Below, one piece after another: positions 43,487 through 52,878 of a stretch of DNA of 64,000 bases. The first letter of the stretch is position 1, and each line of letters starts with the position of its first letter. Under the pieces are notes generated by a model, which had not been told where the DNA came from, did not search any database, and worked only from the letters and a program-made list of their open reading frames with translations. Source of the stretch: Aquimarina sp. Aq78. GTDB taxonomy: Bacteria > Bacteroidota > Bacteroidia > Flavobacteriales > Flavobacteriaceae. The stretch lies in assembly GCF_900299525.1 (NCBI RefSeq), contig NZ_OMKA01000020.1, forward strand, positions 186,001 to 250,000, in the 5' to 3' direction. Position numbers and translations under genes: made by a program.

Positions 43487-45466
43487 TTACTTAGTAAAGT
43501 TCTTCAGGCCCGCCTGTAACCATTTAAGATATTCATTTGTATCTGGAGTATATGCTGTGGTTTTATTCAGTAAATTCATATCTGCATCTAATAGTGCATA
43601 ATAAGGTTGTGAGTTATTTTTAAAATTTAAGGTCTGAAATGTCGCCCACTTATCTCCTACTGTTCTAATCTCTTTAATTCTTCCATCGGGTTTTAAAAAC
43701 TTAAATTGATCATTTTCTGATAACTTTTTACGATCATCAACATATAAAGAAATTAAGACATACTTGTCCTTAAGGATATCAATAATTTCTGGATGACTCC
43801 ACACCTGTTCTTCCATTTTACGGCAATTCACACAAGCCCACCCTGTAAAATCAAGCATAATGGGTTTATTTTGGGCTTTGGCAGCTTTCACTCCTTCTTC
43901 AAAATCGGTATATGCATTAAGTCCTAAGGGTCCGTGAGCTTCTTTTTCATAGATACTATAAAATAATGGTGGAGGGAAACCACTTAGTAATTTTAAGTTC
44001 GCATAGGCTGTATTGGTAAGCCCCGGAATTAAATAAATGACAAAAGCCAATGTGATAATACCTATAGTTTTTCTTCCTTTACTTAATTTTTGTATTGGGC
44101 TATCATGAGGAAAGCGTATTTTACCAAAAAGATACAAGGTTAGTCCCAGACCAATAATAATCCAAATACCAATAAATATTTCTCGTTTTAAAATCCCCCA
44201 GTGTTCTACAAGATCAGCGTTTGATAAAAATTTAAATGCCAATGCAAGTTCGATAAAACCTAAGACAACTTTTACGGCATTTAGCCATCCCCCGCTTTTT
44301 GGTAAAGAGTTTAGCCAATTAGGAAATAATGCAAATAATGCAAATGGCAGTGCTAAGGCTAATCCAAAACCTCCCATACCAAAGCTTAGTTGCATCGCTC
44401 CTCCATCACTACTTAGAGAACCTCCTAGTAATGATCCCAAAATTGGTCCCGTACACGAGAATGATACCAGCGCCAATGTTAATGCCATAAAGAATATACC
44501 TATCACTCCCCCGATACTAGTAGCTTTACTATCTAGTTTGGTACTCCAGGAAGCAGGCAAGGTAATTTCGAAATAACCAAAAAAGGATATCGCAAATACA
44601 ATAAAAATGACAAAGAAGATAATATTAAGAGTCACATTTGTCGAAATATTATTCAATATCTCTGGATCTAACGAGTCTAACAAATGAAAAGGAAGGCTTA
44701 ATAAAATATAAATAATGAATATAAAAAATCCATATAAAATAGCATTAAATAATCCTTTTTTACGATCCTTGGCTCCTTTGGTAAAAAAAGAAACTGTAAG
44801 CGGTATCATAGGAAATACGCAAGGAGTCAATAAAGCTATTAACCCTCCCAAAAACCCTAAAAGGAAAATATTAAAATAGCTTTTCTCCTCTACTTGTTCT
44901 GAAGGAAAAACATCTTTACCTTTTATATCAATATATAATGCTTTGGATTTCTTTTGATCTCCTTCTGTAATACTAGACAGATCTCCTTTATTTTCAATTG
45001 CTTCTCCAGAAAGATTGATATCAAATTCTACAGTCTCTGGTGCTAAACATTTCTCATCATCACAAACCGAAAAGAACACTTCTGCTTTAACCTGTTCCAA
45101 AGTTTTGTCTACTCGCTTGATTTTTTGAGAAAAAGTCACTTTATCTTCAAAATACTTCACATCCATCTCGAAGATATTGTCATACTTTTCAATACCTTTA
45201 GGCTCTATCGTTTCTCCTATAAGTGTATAACTCTCGGGAGTATTATTGTAAGTAAATTCTGTTGGTGTTGGAGCTATCTCATCACTATCTGATTCATTTT
45301 GAGAATACAAATGCCATCCTTTGTCGAGAGTAGCTTCAAAGTATAAGATATAAGTATCATCAGTTTCCTTCTCTATAGTAGCTTTCCACTTAACAGGATC
45401 CAATGTTTGCGAAAAAAGCGTTGTAGAAAATAATATAGTGGTCAGTAATAATAAGAGATATCGCAT
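43487..45466 (-). CDS. dsbD: Thiol:disulfide interchange protein DsbD
   Basis: 659 residues. Signal peptide, N-terminal DsbD-alpha-type domain with the cysteine pair in VCDDEKCLAP, and an eight-helix membrane domain with cysteines in TPCVFPMIPLTVSFF and SCTGPILG. The C-terminal thioredoxin domain has the CxxC in WACVNCRKME. It moves electrons from cytoplasmic thioredoxin to periplasmic thiol proteins. The start overlaps the tilS stop by one base (TGATG), so the two are translationally coupled. Confidence 0.93.
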   Translation of the reverse strand: MRYLLLLLTTILFSTTLFSQTLDPVKWKATIEKETDDTYILYFEATLDKGWHLYSQNESDSDEIAPTPTEFTYNNTPESYTLIGETIEPKGIEKYDNIFEMDVKYFEDKVTFSQKIKRVDKTLEQVKAEVFFSVCDDEKCLAPETVEFDINLSGEAIENKGDLSSITEGDQKKSKALYIDIKGKDVFPSEQVEEKSYFNIFLLGFLGGLIALLTPCVFPMIPLTVSFFTKGAKDRKKGLFNAILYGFFIFIIYILLSLPFHLLDSLDPEILNNISTNVTLNIIFFVIFIVFAISFFGYFEITLPASWSTKLDSKATSIGGVIGIFFMALTLALVSFSCTGPILGSLLGGSLSSDGGAMQLSFGMGGFGLALALPFALFALFPNWLNSLPKSGGWLNAVKVVLGFIELALAFKFLSNADLVEHWGILKREIFIGIWIIIGLGLTLYLFGKIRFPHDSPIQKLSKGRKTIGIITLAFVIYLIPGLTNTAYANLKLLSGFPPPLFYSIYEKEAHGPLGLNAYTDFEEGVKAAKAQNKPIMLDFTGWACVNCRKMEEQVWSHPEIIDILKDKYVLISLYVDDRKKLSENDQFKFLKPDGRIKEIRTVGDKWATFQTLNFKNNSQPYYALLDADMNLLNKTTAYTPDTNEYLKWLQAGLKNFTK

Positions 45467-46779
45467 CAGGCTATTGTAATTTTAAGTATTTGTTTTGTTT
45501 GGGGTATTATTTTAAATCTATTATCTGCTCTATAGTTTATAATCCAAATTATTTCTTTTCCAGAACATAATAACCATACTCTTTCTTTAGCGAGTAAAGA
45601 TAGTTTTTCGTCTTTAAAATATTTACTCAATTTCTTTTTCCCTTTCATCCCCAGAGGGTAAAAATAGTCGCCTTCTTTCCATTTTCTTACAGTTAATGGA
45701 TACTTTAACTTTTCTTTATCAACATAAATGGTCTTAAGATCTATATCTGAGATTTCGGATGTTACTTTAAATTTAAGTGTTCCCGGGGGGATCATCAACA
45801 TACTTTCGGCTTCAGGTATATTATAATTGCGATCTATTATTTTTTCTGATATTGGACTCAATAATAAACATTCTCTATCTTTTACCAAACGATGGGTTCC
45901 CGAAAAAATTTGTTTTCCGGATTGACCAGTGATCATATATTCAATATCACTCCAGGCTTTAAAACCATATTCTTTTAATAAAAAATATAGGCAGGCCCTT
46001 GGATTTCCATAATCAACTAATCTATTAATAGGTATTTTAATAGTATCATTTTCTGAAACCTCGAACAATTCCTTTTTAAGTTGAGTTACCTGGCTTTTAA
46101 TAAATTCACTACTTTGTTTTAAGTATTCTAAAGTGGTATTAAAATTCTGTAAAAACTGGGGGTTAACAACTTTTAATTCTGGGATTACATCAAGACGCAG
46201 TTTATTTCGCAGGTATTTCGTGCTACTATTACTACTATCTTCTCTCCATTGCCAGTCATTTTTTTCTGCATATGCTAAAATCTGCTCTCTCGAAAATGGC
46301 AATAGCGGTCGTACAAAAGTTTCATTAATTTCTGGTATACCTGTTAATCCTTCTATCCCAGTACCTCTGGATAGATTTATTAAAAAAGTCTCTAGATTAT
46401 CATCTGCATGATGCGCGGTAAGAATATAACCAAACTGATGCTCTAGGGCTAGTTTCTTAAACCAATCGTATCGTAGCTCTCTGGCGGCCATCTGAATTGA
46501 TAAACTATGATTTACAGCATAGTTTTCTGTATCAAATTGTGTAGTAAAAACTGAGCATTGAAGCTCATCAGACAATTGAGTGACAAAATTTGCATCATCA
46601 TTACTTTCTTCTCCTCTTAATTTAAAATTACAATGTGCTATACTATATTGGAGATCTAGTGCATGACAAAGTCTTACAAGTACAACACTATCTAATCCAC
46701 CACTACATGCGATTAATAATTTGCTTCCCGAAAGAAATGGAAGGTTTGTGGTAATATGATCTTTGAACTCCTGTAACAA
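45466..46779 (-). CDS. tilS: tRNA(Ile) lysidine(34) synthetase
   Basis: 437 residues. It attaches lysine to C34 of tRNA-Ile2 so that it reads AUA. The PP-loop ATP-binding motif is ACSGGLDSVVLVRL (about 25-38), followed by HCNFKLRGEES and TAHHADDNLETFL. The C-terminal TilS domain shows RKWKEGDYFYPLGMKGKKKLSKYFKDE. An essential housekeeping enzyme. First gene of the tilS-dsbD operon and preceded by a canonical promoter. Confidence 0.95.
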   Translation of the reverse strand: MLQEFKDHITTNLPFLSGSKLLIACSGGLDSVVLVRLCHALDLQYSIAHCNFKLRGEESNDDANFVTQLSDELQCSVFTTQFDTENYAVNHSLSIQMAARELRYDWFKKLALEHQFGYILTAHHADDNLETFLINLSRGTGIEGLTGIPEINETFVRPLLPFSREQILAYAEKNDWQWREDSSNSSTKYLRNKLRLDVIPELKVVNPQFLQNFNTTLEYLKQSSEFIKSQVTQLKKELFEVSENDTIKIPINRLVDYGNPRACLYFLLKEYGFKAWSDIEYMITGQSGKQIFSGTHRLVKDRECLLLSPISEKIIDRNYNIPEAESMLMIPPGTLKFKVTSEISDIDLKTIYVDKEKLKYPLTVRKWKEGDYFYPLGMKGKKKLSKYFKDEKLSLLAKERVWLLCSGKEIIWIINYRADNRFKIIPQTKQILKITIA

Positions 46780-46808
46780 CAGATTTTGGATTAGAATTTT
46801 CGGTTTTT

Positions 46809-46838
46809 CAAATATACGATTTTGAATTGCGATAACAA
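46809..46838 (-). promoter_or_regulatory. Canonical Bacteroidetes promoter of tilS-dsbD
   Basis: Minus strand TTG (46838-46836), a 19-base spacer and TATATTTG (46816-46809) match the TTG-N19-TAnnTTTG consensus exactly. The expected start of transcription is about 20-25 bases before the tilS ATG. Confidence 0.75.
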
Positions 46839-46940
46839 TCTTCTTTGAAAATTACATTTACATATTGATTATCAGGTTTTTAACACTTTATTTGGTTTGT
46901 TTTTATTATTTTTAGAAAGCAACTCTTAAATTACTGATAA

Positions 46941-47642
46941 ATGAATAGGACACATGAATTACAAGAATTTTATGAGGCGGATGACCAAAGGGAATTTAGT
47001 AAAAAATTATTATCCATTGTACCACACTTACATCCCTATGTAAAACACAGATTATATATTGCAGAAAGCGTGGGTATTTTACCACAGAACATGTATTGTT
47101 CTAATGGTATTATAGATGATGCGATATTGAAACTTTATCATGATGATCTGGATGTCGAAATAGATACCTTATCTCTGGAACTTAAACTCTTTAAAATTGC
47201 CGATGAGCTTATTGACGAATTATATATTCGTGAAGGTTGGCATCAAAGAAATATTAGCACCAGTTATTTTCTAAAGGAAGAACTCGAAAAACTTGAAGAG
47301 AATTATACCGTTGAAGGAGATAATGAACTTATTATGAAAGAAGAATTAGATGATATTTGTTATCATCAAAATTCTGAAGAAAAGCAGAGTTTTATATATA
47401 ATGATATGGATTCTGATATTCTTAAAGTTATAGATTCTGAACCCTCCTCAGAACATAGAAAACAGAAATTATTAGGTAAGTTCTATAGTTGGCTCCCAAT
47501 CGAGACTTCTAAAATTATTGACCTTTTTGTTTTCGGAAGATTAAACTTTGAAGAAATTGCTAAAATTAAAGATATAACCGCACAAGAGGTCAAGGAAATT
47601 ATCATTGATGTACGAAAGAGTTTTAGAAGAAATCTTATTTAG
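46941..47642 (+). CDS. Hypothetical protein with sigma-region-4-like C-terminal HTH
   Basis: 233 residues, divergent from tilS. The last 45 residues (SKIIDLFVFGRLNFEEIAKIKDITAQEVKEIIIDVRKSFRR) look like the helix-turn-helix of sigma-70 region 4. The N-terminal part is helical (HELQEFYEADDQREF, HPYVKHRLYIAESVGILP). A clear region 2 is not seen, so a functional sigma factor is doubtful. It could be an anti-sigma-like or diverged ECF relative. No other assignment offered. Confidence 0.65.
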   Translation: MNRTHELQEFYEADDQREFSKKLLSIVPHLHPYVKHRLYIAESVGILPQNMYCSNGIIDDAILKLYHDDLDVEIDTLSLELKLFKIADELIDELYIREGWHQRNISTSYFLKEELEKLEENYTVEGDNELIMKEELDDICYHQNSEEKQSFIYNDMDSDILKVIDSEPSSEHRKQKLLGKFYSWLPIETSKIIDLFVFGRLNFEEIAKIKDITAQEVKEIIIDVRKSFRRNLI

Positions 47643-47687
47643 TTAGTAGTATTGAGTCGTAGTTTTATAATATTACCTATGTACTTT

Positions 47688-49019
47688 TTATTGCAATCCT
47701 TCTAATACTTCTCGCATTGCTTTTGCTTTAAGTAAACATTCTTCGTATTCTTTATCGGGATCTGACTTGGCAGTTATAGCTCCCCCAACGGTATATGATA
47801 TATATTGCCGTTCCTCATTATAAAGAATACTTCTAATCACTACATTGAAGTCAAAATCTCCATCTGGAGTAAAATATCCTACCGCTCCACTGTATAAACC
47901 TCTTTTAGATTTCTCTAGGTTTTCTATGATTTGCATTGCAGAAATCTTGGGTGCCCCGGTCATACTTCCCATTGGGAAAGTAGTTTTGATAACATCAACA
48001 GGAGAAGTGGTATCATCAATTGTAGAAGTTACCGTAGATATCATTTGATGTACTTGTTTAAACGAATATACCTTACACAATTCCTCAACAGTAACCGACC
48101 CTTTGGTTGCAGTTCTTGATAAATCATTTCGTACCAGATCCACAATCATTACATTTTCTGATCGCTCTTTGGGGTCATTATATAAATCTGATACTAATCT
48201 TGTATCCTCATCAATGTCCTGAGACCTTTTTGCCGTTCCTTTTATGGGTTGAGAAATTATTTTTTCACCTTCTTTTCGCAAATAGCGTTCTGGTGAAGCT
48301 GATAGCAAATAGTGGTCATTCATTCTAAAAAATGTGGCAAAAGGAGGTTTTGAAATATCGTTTAAGTGATAATATGTCTGTAAAGGATCAATACAACTGT
48401 TTTTTGCAAAAAACTCCTGGCAAAAATTAGCTTCATAAATATCTCCCCGATGAATATGAGCAAGCATTTCATTTACCTTCTCTTTATATTCATCTTTTGT
48501 AATACGTAGGCTTATTTTTACCTTACCACAAGGTTTCTCTATAGTACCTTTTTTGAGTATTAAACTCTCAGAAATTGTCTTAAAATCTTCTTCTATTTCA
48601 TCATCTACCATTCTTAAATAATGCATTTCGAGAATATTTCCTTTAAGTAAAAAAAGTTTTTTAGGCTGAAAAAAATACAAATCCGGAAAACATAGTTCAT
48701 CCTGATTTGCAGAAATTAAGTCCTCTGTATCATTTTTAAGATCATAAGAAAGATATCCAAAAATCCAATCCGAAGTTAATCCCTGATATTCTTTTAATGT
48801 ATCAAAACCATTATAATAATCGGTTTTTATAGTAGTAAAAGCATCTACCGCCAATACAGCATCATAACTAGAATATTGCTGTGAATAGCTATTAGAATCA
48901 AGCCAAATAGCCTCTTCGAATTGCTGTCCCCAGTGTAGTAGCTTAGTTTTAAATTCTGAAAAATCTTCTAAAGTATATTGTTGAACACTTCGCACTTGCT
49001 CATTAAATTTGATGTGCAA
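47688..49019 (-). CDS. pabB: Aminodeoxychorismate synthase component I
   Basis: 443 residues of the chorismate-binding family. Motifs are PPFATFFRMNDHYLLSASPERYL, the catalytic block QPIKGTAKRS, DLVRNDLSRTA and MTGAPKISAMQIIE, and the terminal VGGAITAKSDPDKEYEECLLKA. It makes 4-amino-4-deoxychorismate for folate. PabB is preferred over TrpE because of length and the QPIKGTAKR-type motif. No glutaminase partner (PabA) is adjacent. The start overlaps the upstream flavoprotein gene by 17 bases. Confidence 0.9.
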   Translation of the reverse strand: MHIKFNEQVRSVQQYTLEDFSEFKTKLLHWGQQFEEAIWLDSNSYSQQYSSYDAVLAVDAFTTIKTDYYNGFDTLKEYQGLTSDWIFGYLSYDLKNDTEDLISANQDELCFPDLYFFQPKKLFLLKGNILEMHYLRMVDDEIEEDFKTISESLILKKGTIEKPCGKVKISLRITKDEYKEKVNEMLAHIHRGDIYEANFCQEFFAKNSCIDPLQTYYHLNDISKPPFATFFRMNDHYLLSASPERYLRKEGEKIISQPIKGTAKRSQDIDEDTRLVSDLYNDPKERSENVMIVDLVRNDLSRTATKGSVTVEELCKVYSFKQVHQMISTVTSTIDDTTSPVDVIKTTFPMGSMTGAPKISAMQIIENLEKSKRGLYSGAVGYFTPDGDFDFNVVIRSILYNEERQYISYTVGGAITAKSDPDKEYEECLLKAKAMREVLEGLQ

Positions 49020-49539
49020 AAGTACTGAGAACTTCGTTTAATCCCAATAAAAGTGTCTCATCTGTTACGGTGTTTGATTCTATAGAAAAATTATCATAAA
49101 AAGAAGGAAAACTAAAACTCTCCACAATTTCGGCTCCAAATCTGGGAAACACATTCTTAGCAAATTCTAATGAACTTAATCCTCCTCTTTTTCCTGGAGA
49201 AGTACTCATCAACAAAATTTTCTTTCCTTCCAGAAAATTACGGTCCAACCGAGATAACCAATCTATTACATTTTTAAAAAAAGCACCCCAGCTACCATTA
49301 TGTTCATTTACAGAAATAATCAATGCATCAGCCTCAGAGATTTCTTGTTTTAGTCCCATAACCATCCCTGGGAAACCATTATTTTTTTCTTCATCCTCGC
49401 TATACATCGGCATAGCATAATTTACCAGGTTAATTATTCTTATATCATGTCCCTTTATTTCTGAAACTACAAACTCTACGAGCTTATGATTAATCGAAGT
49501 ACTGCTATTAGAACCTGCGAAGGCAATGATTTTCTTCAT
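49003..49539 (-). CDS. NADPH-dependent FMN reductase-like flavoprotein
   Basis: 178 residues. Flavodoxin-like fold with the FMN phosphate loop IAFAGSNSSTSINHKLV, the MPMYSEDEEKNNG segment, and VNEHNGSWGAFFKNVIDWLSR as the usual flavin and NADPH contact region. It probably reduces FMN, quinones or azo compounds in the cytoplasm. Translationally coupled to pabB by a 17-base overlap. Physiological substrate unknown. Confidence 0.9.
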   Translation of the reverse strand: MKKIIAFAGSNSSTSINHKLVEFVVSEIKGHDIRIINLVNYAMPMYSEDEEKNNGFPGMVMGLKQEISEADALIISVNEHNGSWGAFFKNVIDWLSRLDRNFLEGKKILLMSTSPGKRGGLSSLEFAKNVFPRFGAEIVESFSFPSFYDNFSIESNTVTDETLLLGLNEVLSTFAHQI

Positions 49540-49596
49540 TAGTATTGTATTAGGAAGTCAAAAGTAACCAAAATGTTCACAGTCCCAAAATAAGGC

Positions 49597-49604
49597 TACC
49601 TTTG
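49597..49604 (+). promoter_or_regulatory. -7 promoter box (TACCTTTG) of the helicase gene
   Basis: Perfect TAnnTTTG match 24 bases before the TTG start. It supports a short leader and the use of TTG. Confidence 0.5.
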
Positions 49605-49627
49605 TAGCATCAAAAAAAACAAATCAA

Positions 49628-50983
49628 TTGACTTTTCGAGATTTAAATCTAAACACGCAACTTCTTAATTCCCTTGATGATTTAGGGTTTGAGACTCCTA
49701 CTCCTATTCAGGAAAAAGCTTTTGCACCCGTAATGTCTGGGAAAGATGTTGTAGGTATTGCACAAACAGGTACTGGTAAAACATATGCCTATATGCTTCC
49801 GATTTTAAGGATGCTAAAATATTCTGTACAACAAAACCCAAGAATATTAGTATTAGTTCCTACACGAGAACTTGTTGTACAGGTAGTTGATGAAATCGAA
49901 AAACTTTCTACATACACCAATGTGCGAATAACAGGAGTATATGGAGGTACAAATATCAATACACAAAAACAAGCTGTTTCGCAAGGTTTAGATATTGTAG
50001 TTGCCACTCCGGGACGTTTATATGATCTGGCAGTAAGTAGAGCATTACAACTCAAATCGATTCAGAAACTCGTGATCGATGAAGTCGATGTAATGTTGGA
50101 TTTAGGTTTTAGACATCAATTAATGAATATTTTTGATATCCTTCCGCGGCAGCGACAAAATATTATGTTTTCGGCTACAATGACGGATGAAGTAGATCAA
50201 ATGATTTCAGAAATATTTGTCAAACCACAAAAAATATCAATTGCCAAAAGTGGAACACCTCTTGAAAACATCAAACAGTATGGTTACAAGGTTCCTAATT
50301 TTTATACAAAAGTCAACCTACTGGAACAATTGCTTTCTGATAAAGAAACCTATCACAAAACTTTAATTTTTGTTGGTTTTAAAAAGATTGCCGATCGTTT
50401 GTTTGAACAGTTAGAAAAAAAATATGCAGATGAGATTTGTATTATCCACTCTAACAAAACTCAAAATTATAGATTGCGAAGTATCGAGCAATTTAGAAAA
50501 GGAGAAAATCGAATATTGATTGCTACAGATGTAATGGCCAGGGGATTGGATATAGAAAATGTAAGTCAGGTAATTAATTTGGACACCCCAGAATATCCAG
50601 AAAATTATATGCACCGTATCGGTAGAACCGGTCGTGCAGAAAAAGAAGGAGTCTCGTTTGTACTTACTACAGAAAAAGAACAAGAGCATCTGGATGCTAT
50701 CGAAAGTTTGATGGAGATGAAAATCGAGCAATTAGACATTCCCTCTGGTGTAGAAATTTCTGATCAGCTTACTCCAGAAGAACAACCCAAGGTTAAAGAA
50801 ATCAACAACCCTCATAAACGACCTAATGATGAAGTTGGGGCTTCTTTTCATGAAAAGAAAGAAAAAAATAAAAAAGTAAACCTGGGAGGTTCATACCAAC
50901 GAGAAATTAAGAAAAAATATAAAAAACCTAAAACCAAAGGGGATAAAACATATAACTTAAAAAACAAAAACAAGAAACGATAA
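49628..50983 (+). CDS. DEAD-box-family ATP-dependent RNA helicase
   Basis: 451 residues from a TTG start that gives the usual family N-terminus (TFRDLNLNTQLLNSLDDLGFETPTPIQ). Motif I AQTGTGKT, Ia PTRELV, II in the variant form DEVD, III SAT, and VI HRIGRTGR. The C-terminal tail after about residue 380 is lysine-rich and disordered (KKEKNKKVNLGG, KKKYKKPKTKGD), typical of RNA-binding tails. It likely unwinds structured mRNA or rRNA. It may be monocistronic or run into the NYN gene 47 bases on. Confidence 0.94.
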   Translation: MTFRDLNLNTQLLNSLDDLGFETPTPIQEKAFAPVMSGKDVVGIAQTGTGKTYAYMLPILRMLKYSVQQNPRILVLVPTRELVVQVVDEIEKLSTYTNVRITGVYGGTNINTQKQAVSQGLDIVVATPGRLYDLAVSRALQLKSIQKLVIDEVDVMLDLGFRHQLMNIFDILPRQRQNIMFSATMTDEVDQMISEIFVKPQKISIAKSGTPLENIKQYGYKVPNFYTKVNLLEQLLSDKETYHKTLIFVGFKKIADRLFEQLEKKYADEICIIHSNKTQNYRLRSIEQFRKGENRILIATDVMARGLDIENVSQVINLDTPEYPENYMHRIGRTGRAEKEGVSFVLTTEKEQEHLDAIESLMEMKIEQLDIPSGVEISDQLTPEEQPKVKEINNPHKRPNDEVGASFHEKKEKNKKVNLGGSYQREIKKKYKKPKTKGDKTYNLKNKNKKR

Positions 50984-51030
50984 TGTAATTGATTTTGTTT
51001 TTTTAGATTGAACTCTTCTAATACCTTTTT

Positions 51031-51780
51031 ATGGATTTAAACCTTGCAGTATTAATAGACGGTGATAATATACCATCTTCGTATATAAAAGAAATGATGG
51101 AAGAAATTGCAAAATATGGCAATCCAACTATCAAAAGAATTTATGGCGACTGGACTAAACCAGATCTTACAAAGTGGAAAAAAATTCTTCTAGAGAATGC
51201 AATAACACCTATCCAGCAATATGGATATACAAAAGGTAAAAATGCTACAGATTCTGCAATGATTATAGATGCAATGGATATTTTATATTCTGAAAAAGTA
51301 ACTGGCTTCTGTTTAGTATCTAGTGATAGTGATTTTACTCGTTTAGCAACTAGACTTAGAGAGGCAGGGATGAAAGTTTTTGGAATAGGAGAAAAAAAGA
51401 CACCAAATCCATTTATTGTAGCTTGTGATAAATTTATTTATCTCGAAATTCTTAAATACGAAGCAGAAGAAAATGAATCAGAATCTATTGATACTAAATC
51501 TGTTTCTAAAAGTAGTGTTGATAAAATCACTTCAAAAGAGATTAAATTAATCTCACATACTATATCCGACGTAGCCGATGATGATGGCTGGGCTTTTCTT
51601 GGAGATGTTGGTAGCCTGCTACAAAAAAAACAACCAAATTTTGACTCCAGAAACTACGGTTTTCAAAAATTAACTCCTCTAATCAAATCTATTAAAAATT
51701 TTGAAATTGAACAACGTGAAGCTGCTAAAGGACGGTCTAAATTAATTTATGTGCGGAATAAAAGACAAAGAAAAAAATAA
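51031..51780 (+). CDS. NYN-domain RNase-like protein with C-terminal OST-HTH/LOTUS domain
   Basis: 249 residues. The N-terminal PIN-like NYN domain has the acidic residues of a metal-dependent nuclease: VLIDGDNIPSSY, TDSAMIIDAMD and SSDSDFTRLATRLREAGMKV. The C-terminal 75 residues (ISDVADDDGWAFLGDVGSLLQKKQPNFDSRNYGFQKL) form an OST-HTH/LOTUS domain, an RNA-binding fold. LabA/DUF88-like proteins of this kind probably cut or bind structured RNA. The neighbour is an RNA helicase, which suits an RNA-related role. Substrate unknown. Confidence 0.9.
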   Translation: MDLNLAVLIDGDNIPSSYIKEMMEEIAKYGNPTIKRIYGDWTKPDLTKWKKILLENAITPIQQYGYTKGKNATDSAMIIDAMDILYSEKVTGFCLVSSDSDFTRLATRLREAGMKVFGIGEKKTPNPFIVACDKFIYLEILKYEAEENESESIDTKSVSKSSVDKITSKEIKLISHTISDVADDDGWAFLGDVGSLLQKKQPNFDSRNYGFQKLTPLIKSIKNFEIEQREAAKGRSKLIYVRNKRQRKK

Positions 51781-51805
51781 GCTAATTGCCACAAAAAATA
51801 TAGAT

Positions 51806-52798
51806 ATGAAATCATTAATAGTAAAAGGAGGAATATTTTTCATTATTCTAACATCCTTTCAGATGGAGGCTCAACAGGTCTATAAAGAAAAGTTTGCGCA
51901 TACTTTTTCTATTGTAGCAAGAGATAAGGCAACTGGAGAAATGGCAGTAGGAGTTCAAAGTCATTGGTTTTCTGTAGGGTCGATTGTATCCTGGGGTCAA
52001 TCTGGTGTTGGTGTAGTAGCAACACAATCTTTTGTTAATCCAGCATACGGTCCTAACGGCCTTAAACTTATGTCTGAAGGTAAAAGTGCCAAAGAAGCAC
52101 TCGATCTTCTGGTAGCAAAAGATGATGGAAAAGACTTTAGACAAGTAGCATTTCTGGATGTAAAAGGTAATGCAGCTGCTTTTACAGGTGAAAAATGTAT
52201 TGTCTCTGCACATCATATCGTTGGAGATAACTATGCTGTACAAGCCAATATGATGCTTAATGACAAAGTAGTTCCTGCAATGTCCAAAGCTTTTGAAGAG
52301 CATAAAGACCTACCACTGGCAGATCGGGTAGTCAAAGTTCTAATAGCTGCTCAGGAAGCAGGAGGAGACATTAGAGGTAAGCAATCCGCTGCACTGGTGG
52401 TCGTGAATGCAAAACCAGCCAAAAACTCCTGGGAAGATAAAAAAGTAAACCTAAGAGTAGATGATCACGCAACACCATTAGTAGAATTACAACGCCTATT
52501 ACAAGTACACAAAGCCTATGAATATATGAATAAAGGAGACCTGGCAGTAGAAGTCGGAGATATGGAAATGGCTCTCCAAGCCTATGAATCTGCAGAACAA
52601 TTATTTCCAGAAAATTTAGAAATGAAGTATTGGAAAGCAGTAGCATTGGCTAATAACAAAAGGCTCGATGAAGCTTTGCCTATATTTAAGCAAATTTTTG
52701 ATAAAGATGAAAACTGGAGAGAACTAACCAAAAGACTCCCAAAATCCGGGCTATTAACTGTATCAAAAACACAGCTTGATCAAATTCTTAAATTATAG
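51806..52798 (+). CDS. DUF1028 protein with C-terminal TPR, secreted
   Basis: 330 residues from the ATG at 51806, which gives a signal peptide (MKSLIVKGGIFFIILTSFQMEAQ); the longer frame from 51749 overlaps the NYN gene and lacks one. Residues 25-230 are DUF1028, an Ntn-hydrolase-like fold (HTFSIVARDKATGEMAVGVQ, VGSIVSWGQSGVGVVATQSF). A C-terminal TPR pair follows (AVEVGDMEMALQAYESAEQL). Function unknown; a periplasmic hydrolase is possible. Confidence 0.88.
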   Translation: MKSLIVKGGIFFIILTSFQMEAQQVYKEKFAHTFSIVARDKATGEMAVGVQSHWFSVGSIVSWGQSGVGVVATQSFVNPAYGPNGLKLMSEGKSAKEALDLLVAKDDGKDFRQVAFLDVKGNAAAFTGEKCIVSAHHIVGDNYAVQANMMLNDKVVPAMSKAFEEHKDLPLADRVVKVLIAAQEAGGDIRGKQSAALVVVNAKPAKNSWEDKKVNLRVDDHATPLVELQRLLQVHKAYEYMNKGDLAVEVGDMEMALQAYESAEQLFPENLEMKYWKAVALANNKRLDEALPIFKQIFDKDENWRELTKRLPKSGLLTVSKTQLDQILKL

Positions 52799-52878
52799 AG
52801 TTCTATTAAAAACTCTAATTTTCATTAACTTATTCTTTACTCATAAATTTAACCCTTCTTAATAAACACGTCATATAA

